The translations under genes were made by a program, and so were the position numbers. From the NCBI GenBank assembly GCA_023807065.1, contig JAJJLU010000463.1, positions 1 to 40,492 on the forward strand: a DNA stretch of 40,492 nucleotides, in the 5' to 3' direction. The notes beneath the pieces are model-generated. The model saw only the letters and a program-made list of their open reading frames with translations, ran no database searches and was not told the DNA's origin. Source of the DNA: Isotricha intestinalis (Eukaryota; Ciliophora; Litostomatea; Vestibuliferida; Isotrichidae). Each line of letters begins with the position of its first letter. Position 1 is the first letter of the stretch. Of this stretch, positions 1 through 10,800 are shown piece by piece.

Positions 1-193
1 AAATTTTTGATTGATCAAGTAATGTTAAAAACATAAAAATTACATAATTCATATTTTTTTCATTTAATTCAATTTGTTCTGCATTGTTTAAATTTAATAA
101 AATGATTATTTTGAAAATAAAACCTCTCATAATATAAATTTAAAGAAATAAAAAAGTTTCAAATTTATTAAATATAAAATATCTTTAAATAAT

Positions 194-388
194 ATGAGTT
201 ATATGTTCTCTGGTTGTTATTCTTTAACTTTTTTAAATTTATCTAATGTTAATACTAATAATATTAATAATATGAGTGATATGTTCTTTGAATGTTCTTC
301 TTTAACTTCTTTAAATTTATCTGATTATAATACTAATAATGTTAATAATATAAAGAAGATGTTCTCTTATTGTTCTTATTTAACTTAA
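194..388 (+). pseudogene. BspA-type leucine-rich repeat fragment
   Basis: A short open stretch encodes two complete and one partial copy of a 26-residue repeat with the pattern M..MF..C.SLT.LNLS..NTNN, typical of BspA-like leucine-rich repeats found in surface proteins of many protists. The two full units are also visible as 78-bp near-identical DNA repeats (about 194-271 and 272-349). The frame stays open upstream of the first ATG to about base 152, but the third repeat stops at a TAA just after SYLT, and no signal peptide, anchor or further repeats follow. I read it as a remnant or the tail of a truncated gene rather than a working protein. It could also be an exon of a gene split by an intron. 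The repeat family is clear; the functional status is not. Confidence 0.6.
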
Positions 389-796
389 AAAGAAGATTAT
401 AAACAAATTAAATGGATGATGATGAGATTATATAATTATTACATATTCTATTGAAAAAGAAAAAAATATTTCAGACAAAAAATATAATATTATTGTTATG
501 AGTTTCTTTATTACTGAAATAATACTTGATTTATTTAAATTCAAGAGAATTATGTCTATTTCTTTCATAATATATTTTAAATAAAGATGTTTTATTGAAT
601 TTTAGTTCTTATTCAATTATTATTGTCAGATATATCTTTTGTATGATATCTGAATTTCACAATTTTTCATAATTCTTAAATTAAATTGGTTAATTTTATC
701 TGCTTTTTTATTTGAATTTTCGTCTAATATAATATTTCAATATTGTTTAAACTTTTATACTTATTTATATTAAGTAAAAATATAATTAAAATGTTT
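389..796. other. intergenic, no gene seen
   Basis: About 400 bp of AT-rich sequence with stops in all frames. The only structure I noticed is a short inverted repeat, TCAGATAT and ATATCTGA, around 628-655. No RNA gene is recognisable. Confidence 0.5.
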
Positions 797-3316
797 TTAT
801 ACATTTAAAGAATTAATTAATTTTTGTAATTTATTCAATGAGATTTTGTCAACACTATAATTATTCCCAAGTGTTATAAGTCTTTTCAAAAATTCAATTT
901 TTCTTTCTTTACAATCAAATAAATAATCTTTTTTCAAAATTTCATTCACATTTTCAAATAAATCATCTCTTCCACTTAAGCAATTAATTAATTTTTTAGT
1001 ATATTTTTGAATTTGTTTATTAAATTTCCATCTTTTTAAATCATCTTTAAAAATAGAAAATTTAGAAGTTAATTTAACAACATTAACATTTTTATTTTCT
1101 TTAATATTATCACAAAAAGAAAATTCTTTAAATTCTTCAATTAAAGGAATAGTATTATCAAAATTAGAATCAGTATCACTTAAACTATCTAAATTTGTAC
1201 TAATAATTGAATTATCATTATTATTATTGTTCATTGTTATTTCAGAATCATCTCTACTTCTTTTAATATTAGTAACACTTAATTCTTCTTTTCTTTCAGG
1301 AGATAATTCTTGACTAAAAATATTATCTTCACTATAAACTATATTATTCATATACATATTTTGATTTGAAACATAACTTTCTTTTCTTGATCTAAATTGA
1401 TTTCCAAAGAATAATTCTCTAGATAAATATTTTATTTCTTCATCTTTTATTGTTATATCTTTTGGATGATATGCTCTTATTATATAATTATTATAATCAC
1501 CCATTAATTCAATATCATATTCATGATAATTTTGATAATAGTTATTTATTTCTTTTTGTTGATTTGAAATTAAATTTTTTTGATTTTCATTTTTATTTTG
1601 AATTGCTTTATTAATATTTAAACATTTTGATAAAAAATTTTGATAATCTTCTTCATCATTTTTATTATTTTCATTTTTTATTACTTCAGTTTTTTCATCT
1701 TTATATAATACTTCTTTCCTACAACAAGATGAATTTTGAATACATTGATGTTCATTTTTATTTAAAACAAAACATTTATTTATTTCAACTCTTTGAACAA
1801 AATCTCTATGAAATAATATTTTAATTTCATTTATTACACTTTTACTTACATAATCTTTTTCTATTTGTTTCATAATAACATCTTTATCATATGAAAGAAT
1901 ACCATTTTTATCAAAGAAAATAGCTCCATATAATTTATAATAAAAAGGTATTTTTTTAAAATATTTATCAGTTTGAATTAATAATTCTGCTCTATGAGAA
2001 ATTCCATTTTTATATTTATTTATAATATTATTAAATTCTGGAAAATCAAAAGGTAAATTATCATATTTACATTTAATTTTACCTGCTAAATAACTTGCAT
2101 TTGAAGAATTTATTAATTTTTCAAAAAAGAAAGATATAGTAGTATTTTCTTTATCTTCAACTTTATTCATTTCTGCAATTAATAATTTATCAAATAAACA
2201 TTTTATTATTGCAAAAGGTTTATTATAAATTTCCATATCATTAATATTTGTAGTTATTTCAAAATACATATTTTCTTTATAATTATCTAAAAAAGTTTGA
2301 ATAGTTAAATCTATAGTTGCATCAGAGGTTACAATTAAATTAATAATAAACCTTTTATCTCTAATCTCATATTCATCATAATAATTTTCATTTATATCAA
2401 AATTAAATTTAACAAACTGTGAAACTTTATAATTAGGAATAGATTTTTTAACAGGTAATATTTTAGTCTCTTTTTTAATTAAAATTTCATCAGGAAAAGG
2501 CCATTTATCTTGTATAATATCATTATTAGTATATTCAATTGAAGTAATCATTTTTTTTTTTGAATTTAAAGTAAATTGAATATAAACTCTATTATTTTGT
2601 AAAATTTTATCATTTAATTCATCCATAGTTTTAATTAAATGTTCAATTTTAGTAGCATTATAAATTTTTCCTCCACATAATTTGCAATATTTATTTAAAA
2701 CATCATAACCTGGACTTGAATTATTAAAAGAAGAATCATTTAATATAATTCCATATATTGATTGATCCCATCTAAATATTTCATGAAATAATTTAGGTAT
2801 TTTATCATCTGGAATACTATTCACATTTTCATAATTCATAATATAATTTGAAATATTTGGATCCATTAAAGTAATATTAGGATCATTTAAAACTTTTTTA
2901 GAATTTGATAATATTCCTCCATCAGTTATAAATATTATAAAAGAATTTTGAATTTTACTAAATAATCTTCCTAAAAAATGCTTTTCTAAACTAATTTTTC
3001 TTATGTGATTTACCATATTAAAAGCATTTCTAAAAGCAAAATCAATATTTGTAAAATCGCAATTTATTTTTAAAGAATTTAATTGATATAAAAAATGCTC
3101 TGTAGAAGAATTCCAATTACAAATTAAACTTTCTTCTAAAGATTCATTTAATGTCATTAAAAAATATTTATCTGTTTTTATTTGTAATTTACTATTGGTT
3201 ATATCTCTTCTTAAAACAAAATTTTTTATTGCAAATTTTGCACTATCAAAAAATGAAAGACCTTCAAATGTTTGACTCATTGAAATTGAGGTATCTAAAA
3301 TAAAGACAAAATTCAT
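797..3316 (-). CDS. INTS6: Integrator complex subunit 6-like protein
   Basis: Probably a subunit of Integrator, the nuclear complex that acts with RNA polymerase II in snRNA 3'-end processing and promoter-proximal termination. The 839-aa protein starts with a von Willebrand A domain: the metal-site motif DTSIS at residues 8-12, a threonine near 89 (FTNIDFAFRNAF) and TDGG at 131-134. The FRWDQ.IYGIIL motif at 181-192 and a following CGGKIY block are characteristic of INTS6 rather than other VWA proteins. The last about 90 residues (KFNKQIQKYTKKL through CKERKIEFLKRLITL) resemble the INTS6/SAGE1 C-terminal helical domain. Length is close to animal INTS6 (near 890 aa). Residues about 550-760 are a low-complexity Asn/Asp/Ser/Glu-rich linker. 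The start is the first ATG, preceded by a long A run, and leads directly into the VWA beta-strand. Tandem on the minus strand with CK1, with a 976-bp gap. Family assignment is strong from motifs; the role here is inferred. Confidence 0.8.
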   Translation of the reverse strand: MNFVFILDTSISMSQTFEGLSFFDSAKFAIKNFVLRRDITNSKLQIKTDKYFLMTLNESLEESLICNWNSSTEHFLYQLNSLKINCDFTNIDFAFRNAFNMVNHIRKISLEKHFLGRLFSKIQNSFIIFITDGGILSNSKKVLNDPNITLMDPNISNYIMNYENVNSIPDDKIPKLFHEIFRWDQSIYGIILNDSSFNNSSPGYDVLNKYCKLCGGKIYNATKIEHLIKTMDELNDKILQNNRVYIQFTLNSKKKMITSIEYTNNDIIQDKWPFPDEILIKKETKILPVKKSIPNYKVSQFVKFNFDINENYYDEYEIRDKRFIINLIVTSDATIDLTIQTFLDNYKENMYFEITTNINDMEIYNKPFAIIKCLFDKLLIAEMNKVEDKENTTISFFFEKLINSSNASYLAGKIKCKYDNLPFDFPEFNNIINKYKNGISHRAELLIQTDKYFKKIPFYYKLYGAIFFDKNGILSYDKDVIMKQIEKDYVSKSVINEIKILFHRDFVQRVEINKCFVLNKNEHQCIQNSSCCRKEVLYKDEKTEVIKNENNKNDEEDYQNFLSKCLNINKAIQNKNENQKNLISNQQKEINNYYQNYHEYDIELMGDYNNYIIRAYHPKDITIKDEEIKYLSRELFFGNQFRSRKESYVSNQNMYMNNIVYSEDNIFSQELSPERKEELSVTNIKRSRDDSEITMNNNNNDNSIISTNLDSLSDTDSNFDNTIPLIEEFKEFSFCDNIKENKNVNVVKLTSKFSIFKDDLKRWKFNKQIQKYTKKLINCLSGRDDLFENVNEILKKDYLFDCKERKIEFLKRLITLGNNYSVDKISLNKLQKLINSLNV

Positions 3317-4292
3317 TTTTTTTTTTTGTTTAAAAATTGATTTATTTTTATTCGATTATTTTAAAATATTATGATTTAGAAAATTTTTCTTTTAATTAAA
3401 TTTTAGAGTATATAACATATCATTTATAATATTATATATGATTAAAAATTACATTTAATAAATCACAATAATTTTTCTTTTTTTTGGTCTCTCAATCATT
3501 GATAAATTTAACATAAAAAAATAAGTATTTTATAATCTTGATAATAAATAAAAAATATTCTAATAGAACTTATCATATATTTTAATATTGATTAAATATT
3601 GGTTTTTTTTATAAATGAAATGAAGATGTTATTATTATTTATTTTTATATTAAGAATATTGTATATGTAAAAAAAACTTGTAAAATATGTAATAAGCAAT
3701 TTTATTATTATTAGGATAATGCAATTTTAATTGATTTAATATTTATGGTTTTTTTATTATAAATATAAAAGTTTAATTTGCTTATTTTGTTTTAGGATTT
3801 AGAAAATTTAAAAAATATTTTTTTTGATAATTTAAACTAATATATAAAATGATAAAAATAAATTTTTATTTAATTTTTTTTCTTCATAAAAAAGCTATTT
3901 TTACATCAAATATTCTAAATAAGAATATTGATATATAAAAATATGTATGTTTTACTCTTCAAAAAATTAAAAATTAGTCTATTTAACAAAAATTTATAAT
4001 TTACTCATTATTATGAATATATAAAATACTAAATAACAAACAACATTAAGTCTTCCCATTAACAACCCGTTTTTTCTATTTATACCCTAAATTCATTCTC
4101 TCAAAATTTTCTAATCACAAAGTTCAGACACTGGACTTTTTTCAAAATATCTATATAATTTAGTTTAATACAACTATCAAATTTACAAAATAAACTATTA
4201 ATTGATTCCAAATATAATTATATATTTACAAACCAAAAGATGAATAATTAATTTTAAAATTGAAAAAAATCAATTTTTAATTAAAAGATTCC
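3317..4292. other. long intergenic region with a C-richer island
   Basis: There is no protein gene in these 976 bp. Most is A/T-rich filler, but 4048-4142 stands out by a higher C/G content and a small hairpin followed by T residues (listed separately). Confidence 0.5.
4048..4142 (+). ncRNA. candidate small RNA 3' end (hairpin plus T-run)
   Basis: In plain view is a local rise in C/G content against a background of about 80-85% AT. It ends in a 7-bp stem with one G-T pair, AGTTCAG (4121-4127) and CTGGACT (4131-4137), a 3-nt ACA loop, and then five further T residues (4138-4142), which could act as a polymerase III stop. I cannot match the body to tRNA, U6, U1-U5, SRP or telomerase RNA; no telomere template (CCCCAAT-like) is present. 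On the opposite strand the same island contains a TATAAATAG string, so it could instead be a promoter. Speculative. Confidence 0.2.
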
Positions 4293-5324
4293 TTAAAGCT
4301 TAATATTATCTAATTGAGCTTTAAGGTCTAAAACTTTACAATCACCTTTTTGGTATTCATCACTTCTTTTTTCAAGAGTTGTACTTACATTATTATTATT
4401 ACTTGTTTCAGGTGAAATTTCCTTATCACAAGTAACAAATAATTCATTATCATTTAGTTTATTTTCGTTTATAATTTCTTTCAATTTATTCCTAATAAAA
4501 TCATAATTAGGTTTTTCATCAAATAAAAGTGATCTACAATAATGTAATATAATTCCAAAATTTTTATGTAATCCTTTACATAACTTCTCAATAGGAATAT
4601 CAATTTTTTTTTCCATTATTTTCTGACATTTTTCTTCTTTTGATTTAGCTTTTAAACCTTGCCAAGGTAATTTACCTTTTATTAAATAGAGTAAAGTATA
4701 CATCATTCCTTCTAAATCATCTCTTCTACTTTGTTCAATTCCTAAATGAGTATATATTGAAGCAAATCTTGCAGTTCCAGTTAATGATTTACCATCTTTA
4801 TAAGGTATATGTAAACCTGTTTTAGGATCTCTAAATCTTTTTGCTAAACCAAAATCAATTAAATATATTATTTCTTGATTAAATTTATTTTTTGATACTA
4901 AAAAATTTTCTGGTTTTATATCTCTATGAATAATATGTCTTTGATGAATATATTCTATTCTATCTAACATTTGTAATGAATAATTTAATACTTTTTTTAA
5001 AGGAAGATTATTTTTATTTTTTAATAAAATATTTGCTAATGATGGTCCTAATAAATCCATTATTAAAAAAGAATATTCATTTGTTTTTGCATGAAGATAT
5101 ATTTTTGGAATTCCTTCACATCCGGATAAATATTTTAATAAATAAGCTTCATTTTTTAATTGTGAAAAATTTTCTTTTTTATTTTTTTCAACTTTTATTG
5201 CTACTAATGTTTTATCTTTTTTATTTTGACCTTGATAAACATCTCCAAATGCTCCATTACCTAATTTTCTATTTATAAACATTTTATATCTTGTTCCTAA
5301 TGTTATTTCGTTTACTGGTATCAT
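4293..5324 (-). CDS. casein kinase 1 family serine/threonine kinase
   Basis: A 343-aa protein that is nearly all kinase domain. The glycine loop is LGNGAFGDVY (21-30), the ATP lysine is K44 in VAIKVEK, the catalytic loop HRDIKPEN places the base at D135, and the Mg-binding Asp is D157 in IDFGLAK. The CK1 signature is clear: GTARFASIYTHLG after residue 183 replaces the usual APE region, followed by EQSRRDDLE. CK1 enzymes are constitutively active kinases that prefer acidic or pre-phosphorylated substrates and act in many processes, so a specific pathway cannot be named. The tail after residue about 290 is short and polar, as in the small CK1 isoforms. The chosen ATG follows a run of eight A residues. 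It sits tandem on the minus strand between the coiled-coil gene and INTS6, with wide gaps and no overlap. Confidence 0.92.
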   Translation of the reverse strand: MIPVNEITLGTRYKMFINRKLGNGAFGDVYQGQNKKDKTLVAIKVEKNKKENFSQLKNEAYLLKYLSGCEGIPKIYLHAKTNEYSFLIMDLLGPSLANILLKNKNNLPLKKVLNYSLQMLDRIEYIHQRHIIHRDIKPENFLVSKNKFNQEIIYLIDFGLAKRFRDPKTGLHIPYKDGKSLTGTARFASIYTHLGIEQSRRDDLEGMMYTLLYLIKGKLPWQGLKAKSKEEKCQKIMEKKIDIPIEKLCKGLHKNFGIILHYCRSLLFDEKPNYDFIRNKLKEIINENKLNDNELFVTCDKEISPETSNNNNVSTTLEKRSDEYQKGDCKVLDLKAQLDNIKL

Positions 5325-6036
5325 TTTTTTTTAAGAATTTTTTTTATTACTATTTTTTTATTTTTTTTATATTATGAGATAATATATTTTTTTAATTTAG
5401 TCTACATCATCAGATTTTCATGTATTTTTTATTATTTTATTATTATATTTTATTAGTTTTTTTTTTTAGTTGTTTTTATTTTTACGAAAAATACTTAATT
5501 ATTAATGATTTATAAAAAATTTAAAATATTATTCCTTTTTTATAGATTTAAAAAAAATTCAATTTTAAATAGAATTTAAAAATTTTAGTAAATAAATTTT
5601 AATTATTTCCTAAAAATTTGGGTTATATCATCTCAATAATAAATTAGTCAGAAATCAATGATAGAATTAAGTTTATCAAGTTAAAAATATATATTATAAT
5701 ACTTGAATTTATATTTTAACTTTAATAAATTTTTATATAGGTTTTAATTTTTCTTTTATGATGGATTCTCAAATTTATTGTTATACATTTCAAACATTTT
5801 ATATAATAATAACTCAAAAGAAATTCTATCACTGGAAAATAAAATATTAAAAAAATGAATTATATGAAATTTAGATTTTTATAATTTATATATTTATTTT
5901 TTCCTTTTATTTTACTTGTATTGTGCTCTTTATTTAAAATTTTTTGTAAAATAATATTATTATTAAATATCTTTTTATTTTTGTAATTTTAAAATTAGTA
6001 AATAATTAATAATTAAATAAAAATATTTATTCTATA
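5325..6036. other. intergenic, no gene seen
   Basis: These 712 bp lie between two minus-strand genes. All frames are interrupted and homopolymer A/T runs dominate. It should contain the CK1 promoter and the 3' flank of that promoter's neighbour, but I see no distinct element. Confidence 0.5.
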
Positions 6037-7698
6037 TTAAAAATCTTCATTTCCTTCATTCTGTGATTCTTCAAAGTTTTGATCTTCTTTTTTTATATTT
6101 TCTATCAACGACTCAATTTTTTTCCTTTCATTTGGATTGATTTGATTTAAAATTGATAAGAGTTTTTTATATTTCTTTTTATAATAATTTTTCTTTTTTA
6201 ATGTTATATATTTATCAATATTATTTTCATTTTTAATTTTTTCAATATATTCATTTAAACTTTTAATTTCAGTTTCTTTATCAGTATTATTTTTATTATT
6301 ATCTTGTTCACTATTAGTCTGAGATATCATATATAAATTTAAATTTCTATATCTTTCTCCCATTAAATAATATTCTTTTTCATAATGTGATAAACTTCTA
6401 ATTTTATTTTCATAATCACCTCTAATATATTCTAATTCATATTGTAAATCATTTATTCTTTTAATTAAATTTTTTTTTTCTTCAACTAATAATTGATAAT
6501 TTTTATCATTTTGATTTTTTTCAATATTTGTATTATCAATAAATTCTTTAAATTCTGCTTTAAGGGTTTTTAAATTTAAATTTAAATTTTCAATTTCTTT
6601 TTGATAATTTTCAACATTTTTTCTTTCATCATATAATTTTTTTTGATTTTGAGTTCTATAATTTAATAAAATTTTATTTATTTCTTCATCTCTTGTAACA
6701 ACTAAATTTTTTAACCTATTTAATTCATTATTTGCAATATTAATTTTACTATTTAATTCATCATTAGCATTAATTAAATCTTCTTTTTCTTTTTGTAAAT
6801 TTATTAAACCATTTTTCGCTAATTCAAGTGCATTTTTTAAATCTAATAATTCATTGTCTTTATTATTTATTTGTTCGGTTAATTGTTCTATTTGATTAAT
6901 ATGAAGATTCGAATTATATTTTTCAGTTTCTATTGTTTTTAATAAACTTTCTTCTTTTGTTTTATTTGATAATAATAATATATTATTTTGATTTTTTAAC
7001 AATTCTTTTGATTCACTTAAATCTTTTACTTGATCTTTATAATGATTTAACTGAATTCTTAATTCTTGAATTAATAATGGAGATAATTCATCTTCTTTAG
7101 GTTTTATTTCAATATTATCTAAATTATTTTTATATAATTCAAATTTATTTATCATATCATTCATATCATTATCATATTTTTCATTTAATCTTTCAATTTC
7201 TTTTTTTGTTTGATTTTTATATTCATTATATTCTGTATCTAAATGTACATTTTCTTTCATTAGATTATTTATTCTTTCATTTAAGTTTTGTATTTCTATA
7301 TCTTTTTCTTGTAATTTTTCATTATATCTATTTTCTACTTCTGATTCTATTTTATTTTTCAATATTCTTTCTTCAAATTGGTTATTTATATTTAATATAT
7401 TTTCATAATGTTCTTTTTGATTTTCTAAGTTTTCTTTTAGTATTTTATTTTCATTTTTATATTGATTTTCTATTCTTATCTTTTCTTCTAAAAGTTTATT
7501 TATTTCTTCTTTATTAATATTATTCTGATTTAGTATTTTTTGGTTAAACTCTTTTAATTCTCTATGTAATTTCATATATTCATTTTTTTCATTTTCTTTT
7601 TTATTTAATTCATTCTCTAATTTAAAAACAAGTTTTTTAAATTCTAAAAGTTGATCTAAAGTTTCTTGATAATTACTTGGTTCTGGAACATCTTCCAT
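6037..7698 (-). CDS. long coiled-coil protein
   Basis: A 553-aa protein of unknown family, almost entirely heptad-like, with Leu/Ile/Asn/Glu/Lys periodicity from about residue 10 to 470 and again at 485-545 (ITLKKKNYYKKKYKKLLSILNQ). There is no transmembrane segment, signal peptide or enzyme motif. A less regular part around 450-480 contains YEKEYYLMGERYRNLNLYMI. Proteins of this shape in ciliates are often cytoskeletal, basal-body or Golgi tethers, but nothing here decides which. It is divergent from the 1198-aa gene with only 108 bp between start codons, so the two probably share a promoter region. Real coding is supported by length, uninterrupted frame and amino-acid periodicity; the function is not identified. 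Confidence 0.8.
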   Translation of the reverse strand: MEDVPEPSNYQETLDQLLEFKKLVFKLENELNKKENEKNEYMKLHRELKEFNQKILNQNNINKEEINKLLEEKIRIENQYKNENKILKENLENQKEHYENILNINNQFEERILKNKIESEVENRYNEKLQEKDIEIQNLNERINNLMKENVHLDTEYNEYKNQTKKEIERLNEKYDNDMNDMINKFELYKNNLDNIEIKPKEDELSPLLIQELRIQLNHYKDQVKDLSESKELLKNQNNILLLSNKTKEESLLKTIETEKYNSNLHINQIEQLTEQINNKDNELLDLKNALELAKNGLINLQKEKEDLINANDELNSKINIANNELNRLKNLVVTRDEEINKILLNYRTQNQKKLYDERKNVENYQKEIENLNLNLKTLKAEFKEFIDNTNIEKNQNDKNYQLLVEEKKNLIKRINDLQYELEYIRGDYENKIRSLSHYEKEYYLMGERYRNLNLYMISQTNSEQDNNKNNTDKETEIKSLNEYIEKIKNENNIDKYITLKKKNYYKKKYKKLLSILNQINPNERKKIESLIENIKKEDQNFEESQNEGNEDF

Positions 7699-7806
7699 AT
7701 ATATTTTTAAATTTAATAAATTAAAATAATATTTTATTATAATAAAAAATCAATAATTAAGATAAATATAATATTTTTTGTTTTAATTAAAACTGTTTTA
7801 AAAATA
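7699..7806. promoter_or_regulatory. short divergent promoter region
   Basis: 108 bp separate the start codons of two divergent genes, so both promoters must lie here or extend into the coding sequences. It is nearly pure A/T and no specific motif can be singled out. Confidence 0.45.
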
Positions 7807-10800
7807 ATGACAGACTCAATGAAAAATAATTTACATGCTATTAAACCAGAAGATGATGATTATTTTTTATCTTATAGAACAAGAAAAAAAAAGAAGTCAA
7901 TTTATTTTGATTTTGACTTTTTACCTCAAATAAAAAATTCAAAATTAACTCAATCATATAGTTTAATCAAAAAAATTCCTAAAATAAAAATAAATAAAGT
8001 TATTTATCCTGCTGTTTATAATCATTTATCTTGTATAAGTGATAAAAAATCTAGAAATAAAAAAAAATATTTACATAAAGAATATTTATTAAGTGTTAAA
8101 TATTTAAAATTTTTAAGTCAAGAAAATTTAACTGAAGATTTTATAGAAAAAATATCAAAAATTGATAAAAGAGAAGAAATAGAAAAAGCTAAAAATAATA
8201 AAAATAAAAATCAAATGAAAAATAAATCTAATCAAATAAATGATTTACCTGAAATTTTATTAAATGAAGAAACTGAATCAGAAGGAAAAATAAAGGAATT
8301 TTTAATAAAAACTCCTTTAAATAAGCAAATTGAATCTTTAAAAGAATTAGATAAAATTCCTAAAATTGATTTAGAAAATTCAGCAAAATATATAATAAAT
8401 AATATAAAAAAGGAAAAAAATAATATTGAACCTCCAAAATTAATAATTCATAATGTTTTCTTTGAATGGATTATTAATAAAATAAGTGGAAAAATTGATT
8501 ATAAAGAACAAAATAAAGAAGTAATTACAGTTGAATATATAATTGATTTGTTAAATAAAGAAATTTTAAATTTAAAAAGGAATATTATTTATTATGTAAA
8601 TGAAAATGAAAAATTAAAAAATAATCAAATTGAATTTTCAGATTATGAAGATTTTAATTCTTTATCACCTTTAGAAAACTCAGATATTGAATATGATAGT
8701 AATTATAAGAAAAATAATAAAATGGCTAAAAAAATTCATTTTGAAGAAGTAAATAATAATATGAATTCATTATCAAAGAGTAATAATATATCAGAAAATT
8801 ATATTGATGATGAATCTCAATTAACTTATTATAAAAATAAATTTAATACTGATAAACAAATTTATTCATCACATAAATTAATTAAAAACAATCCTCAAAA
8901 AAATGCTTTTTCACATTCATCAACTAATACAAATAATAGTAGAAATGTAAATAATATAAGTTATGCATCATTGACTGATAAAAATGCTGAAAAATTAATT
9001 AATCATTCAAATTCTAATCATAGATTATTATTTCCAAATAATTTTGACTCAGGCTATGATGAATTTTCTGAAAAATCAAATAATTTTTTACATGATAGTT
9101 ATAGAAAAGATATAAAATATATTTCAAATAAAAAAAAAAATTTATTAAATAATAATGAAGGAGTTATTTTTGAAAAAACAAATGAAAATTTCATTGCAAC
9201 TAAGAAATCTTTTGGAAATATGGAAAGTGAATATGATAAAATTAAGATTAAAGATGAACAAAGTGTATTGCCTAAAATCATTGATAATAAAATAAAAAAT
9301 TTATTTCCTAATTCAAATAGAATAAGTGAATTAAATGCGGATATTAATAGTTTAATTATGAATAAAAATAATATTAAAAAGAATGAAAGAGAGAATATTT
9401 CTGAATTTAATAATCCAAAAATAAATCAAAGACAAAATAGTTTTAGTCCATTTACTGAAAGAAATAAAAATAATATGATTTCAGAGGCAAATACTGATAG
9501 TAAAAATATTAATACAGAAAGAAACAGTAATTTAAAAACAGATACAAATACAGAAAGAAATATTAGTAATTTAATAAATAATATTCAAATAAATAAAGAG
9601 AATAATAATATAAAAAACCAAATTAATACAGAAAGAAATAATTATAATGTTATAAATAATATTAAAACTAATGTAAATACTATTGAATCAAAAAATAGTG
9701 AAAATAATGAAATTAATCTTAAAAATAATGAATTAAATTCAAATAAATCAACCTTAAATGCAAATGAAGAAAAAAACTCAAATATCATAACAAAAGATAT
9801 AAATAATAAACAAGAAAAAAAGACATTAATCTATTTAAAAAAAGAAGAAGAAAATTTAGATGACAACGAAGAAGAAGAAGAATATGAAATGGACAATGAT
9901 GAATTAACTTTAGAAAATGAGGGTTTAAAAAATGAAAATAAAAAAAAAAGAAAAAATAAAAGTACTAAAAAATCACAAAATTCAAAAAATAAAAATGATA
10001 ATAATAGTAGTATTATAACAATAAGTTCAGAAAAAGAAGATAAGAAAAAAATAATAAATAGAAAAAATAATAAAAGAAAAACAAAAAATTATTCTGAACC
10101 ACATTCAAATTATCAAAAATTAAAAGAAGAAAAAGAAGATGGTGGAATTAAAAAACTATTAAAGAAAAAAACACTAAATTTAAAAGAAGAAGAAAAATTA
10201 ATAATAATTGAAAAAGAAGAAAATAAAGAAGTGAATAAAAAAAAAGAAAAATTAGAAGATAATAAAATAATAGAAGAAGATAATTATAATCCATTGATTG
10301 GAGCACTTAAATTAAGAGAAGAACAAAATAAATTAATAGAAGAACAAAACAAATTAATAGAAGATCAAAAGCAAAAAGAAATAGAAGAAAAAAAAAAAAA
10401 TGAGGAATTAAAAATTGAAGAAGAAAAAAAATTAGAAAATGAAAAAAGAGTACAAGAACTAGTTAAAAAACAACAAAGAGCAAATTTAACACAAAAAAGA
10501 AAAAACGCTGCTGAAGAATATGCTAGTCGTTTAAGCAGTGGAAAAATTGAACATGTTGATTTTTTAAAACATTTAATTTTAAGAAATAATCCTAATTTTT
10601 TTAATCAAGAAAAATTTGAAGATGAAATGGAAGAAAGAATAAGAAAAATAAAAGAAGAACAAATTCAAAAAGAAAAAGAAGAAAATGAAAAAATTAAAGA
10701 AAAAGAAAATTCACCTACAAATAAAAATAAAGAAAAAATTCAAATGTTTCAAATAGAAGATAATATTAGTGAAGAAGAAAAAGAAGTTGAATTAGTTTAT

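Noticed and set aside
1..60. Possible left telomere.
   Set aside because: No C-rich AATCCCC repeats are present, so the left edge is only a window or contig boundary.
628..655. An 8-bp inverted repeat with a 12-nt spacer.
   Set aside because: Too short and too AT-rich to support a terminator, transposon end or binding site.
3670..3715. TCKICNKQF, resembling the start of a zinc finger.
   Set aside because: The frame stops three codons later and lacks the histidine half; chance in AT-rich sequence.
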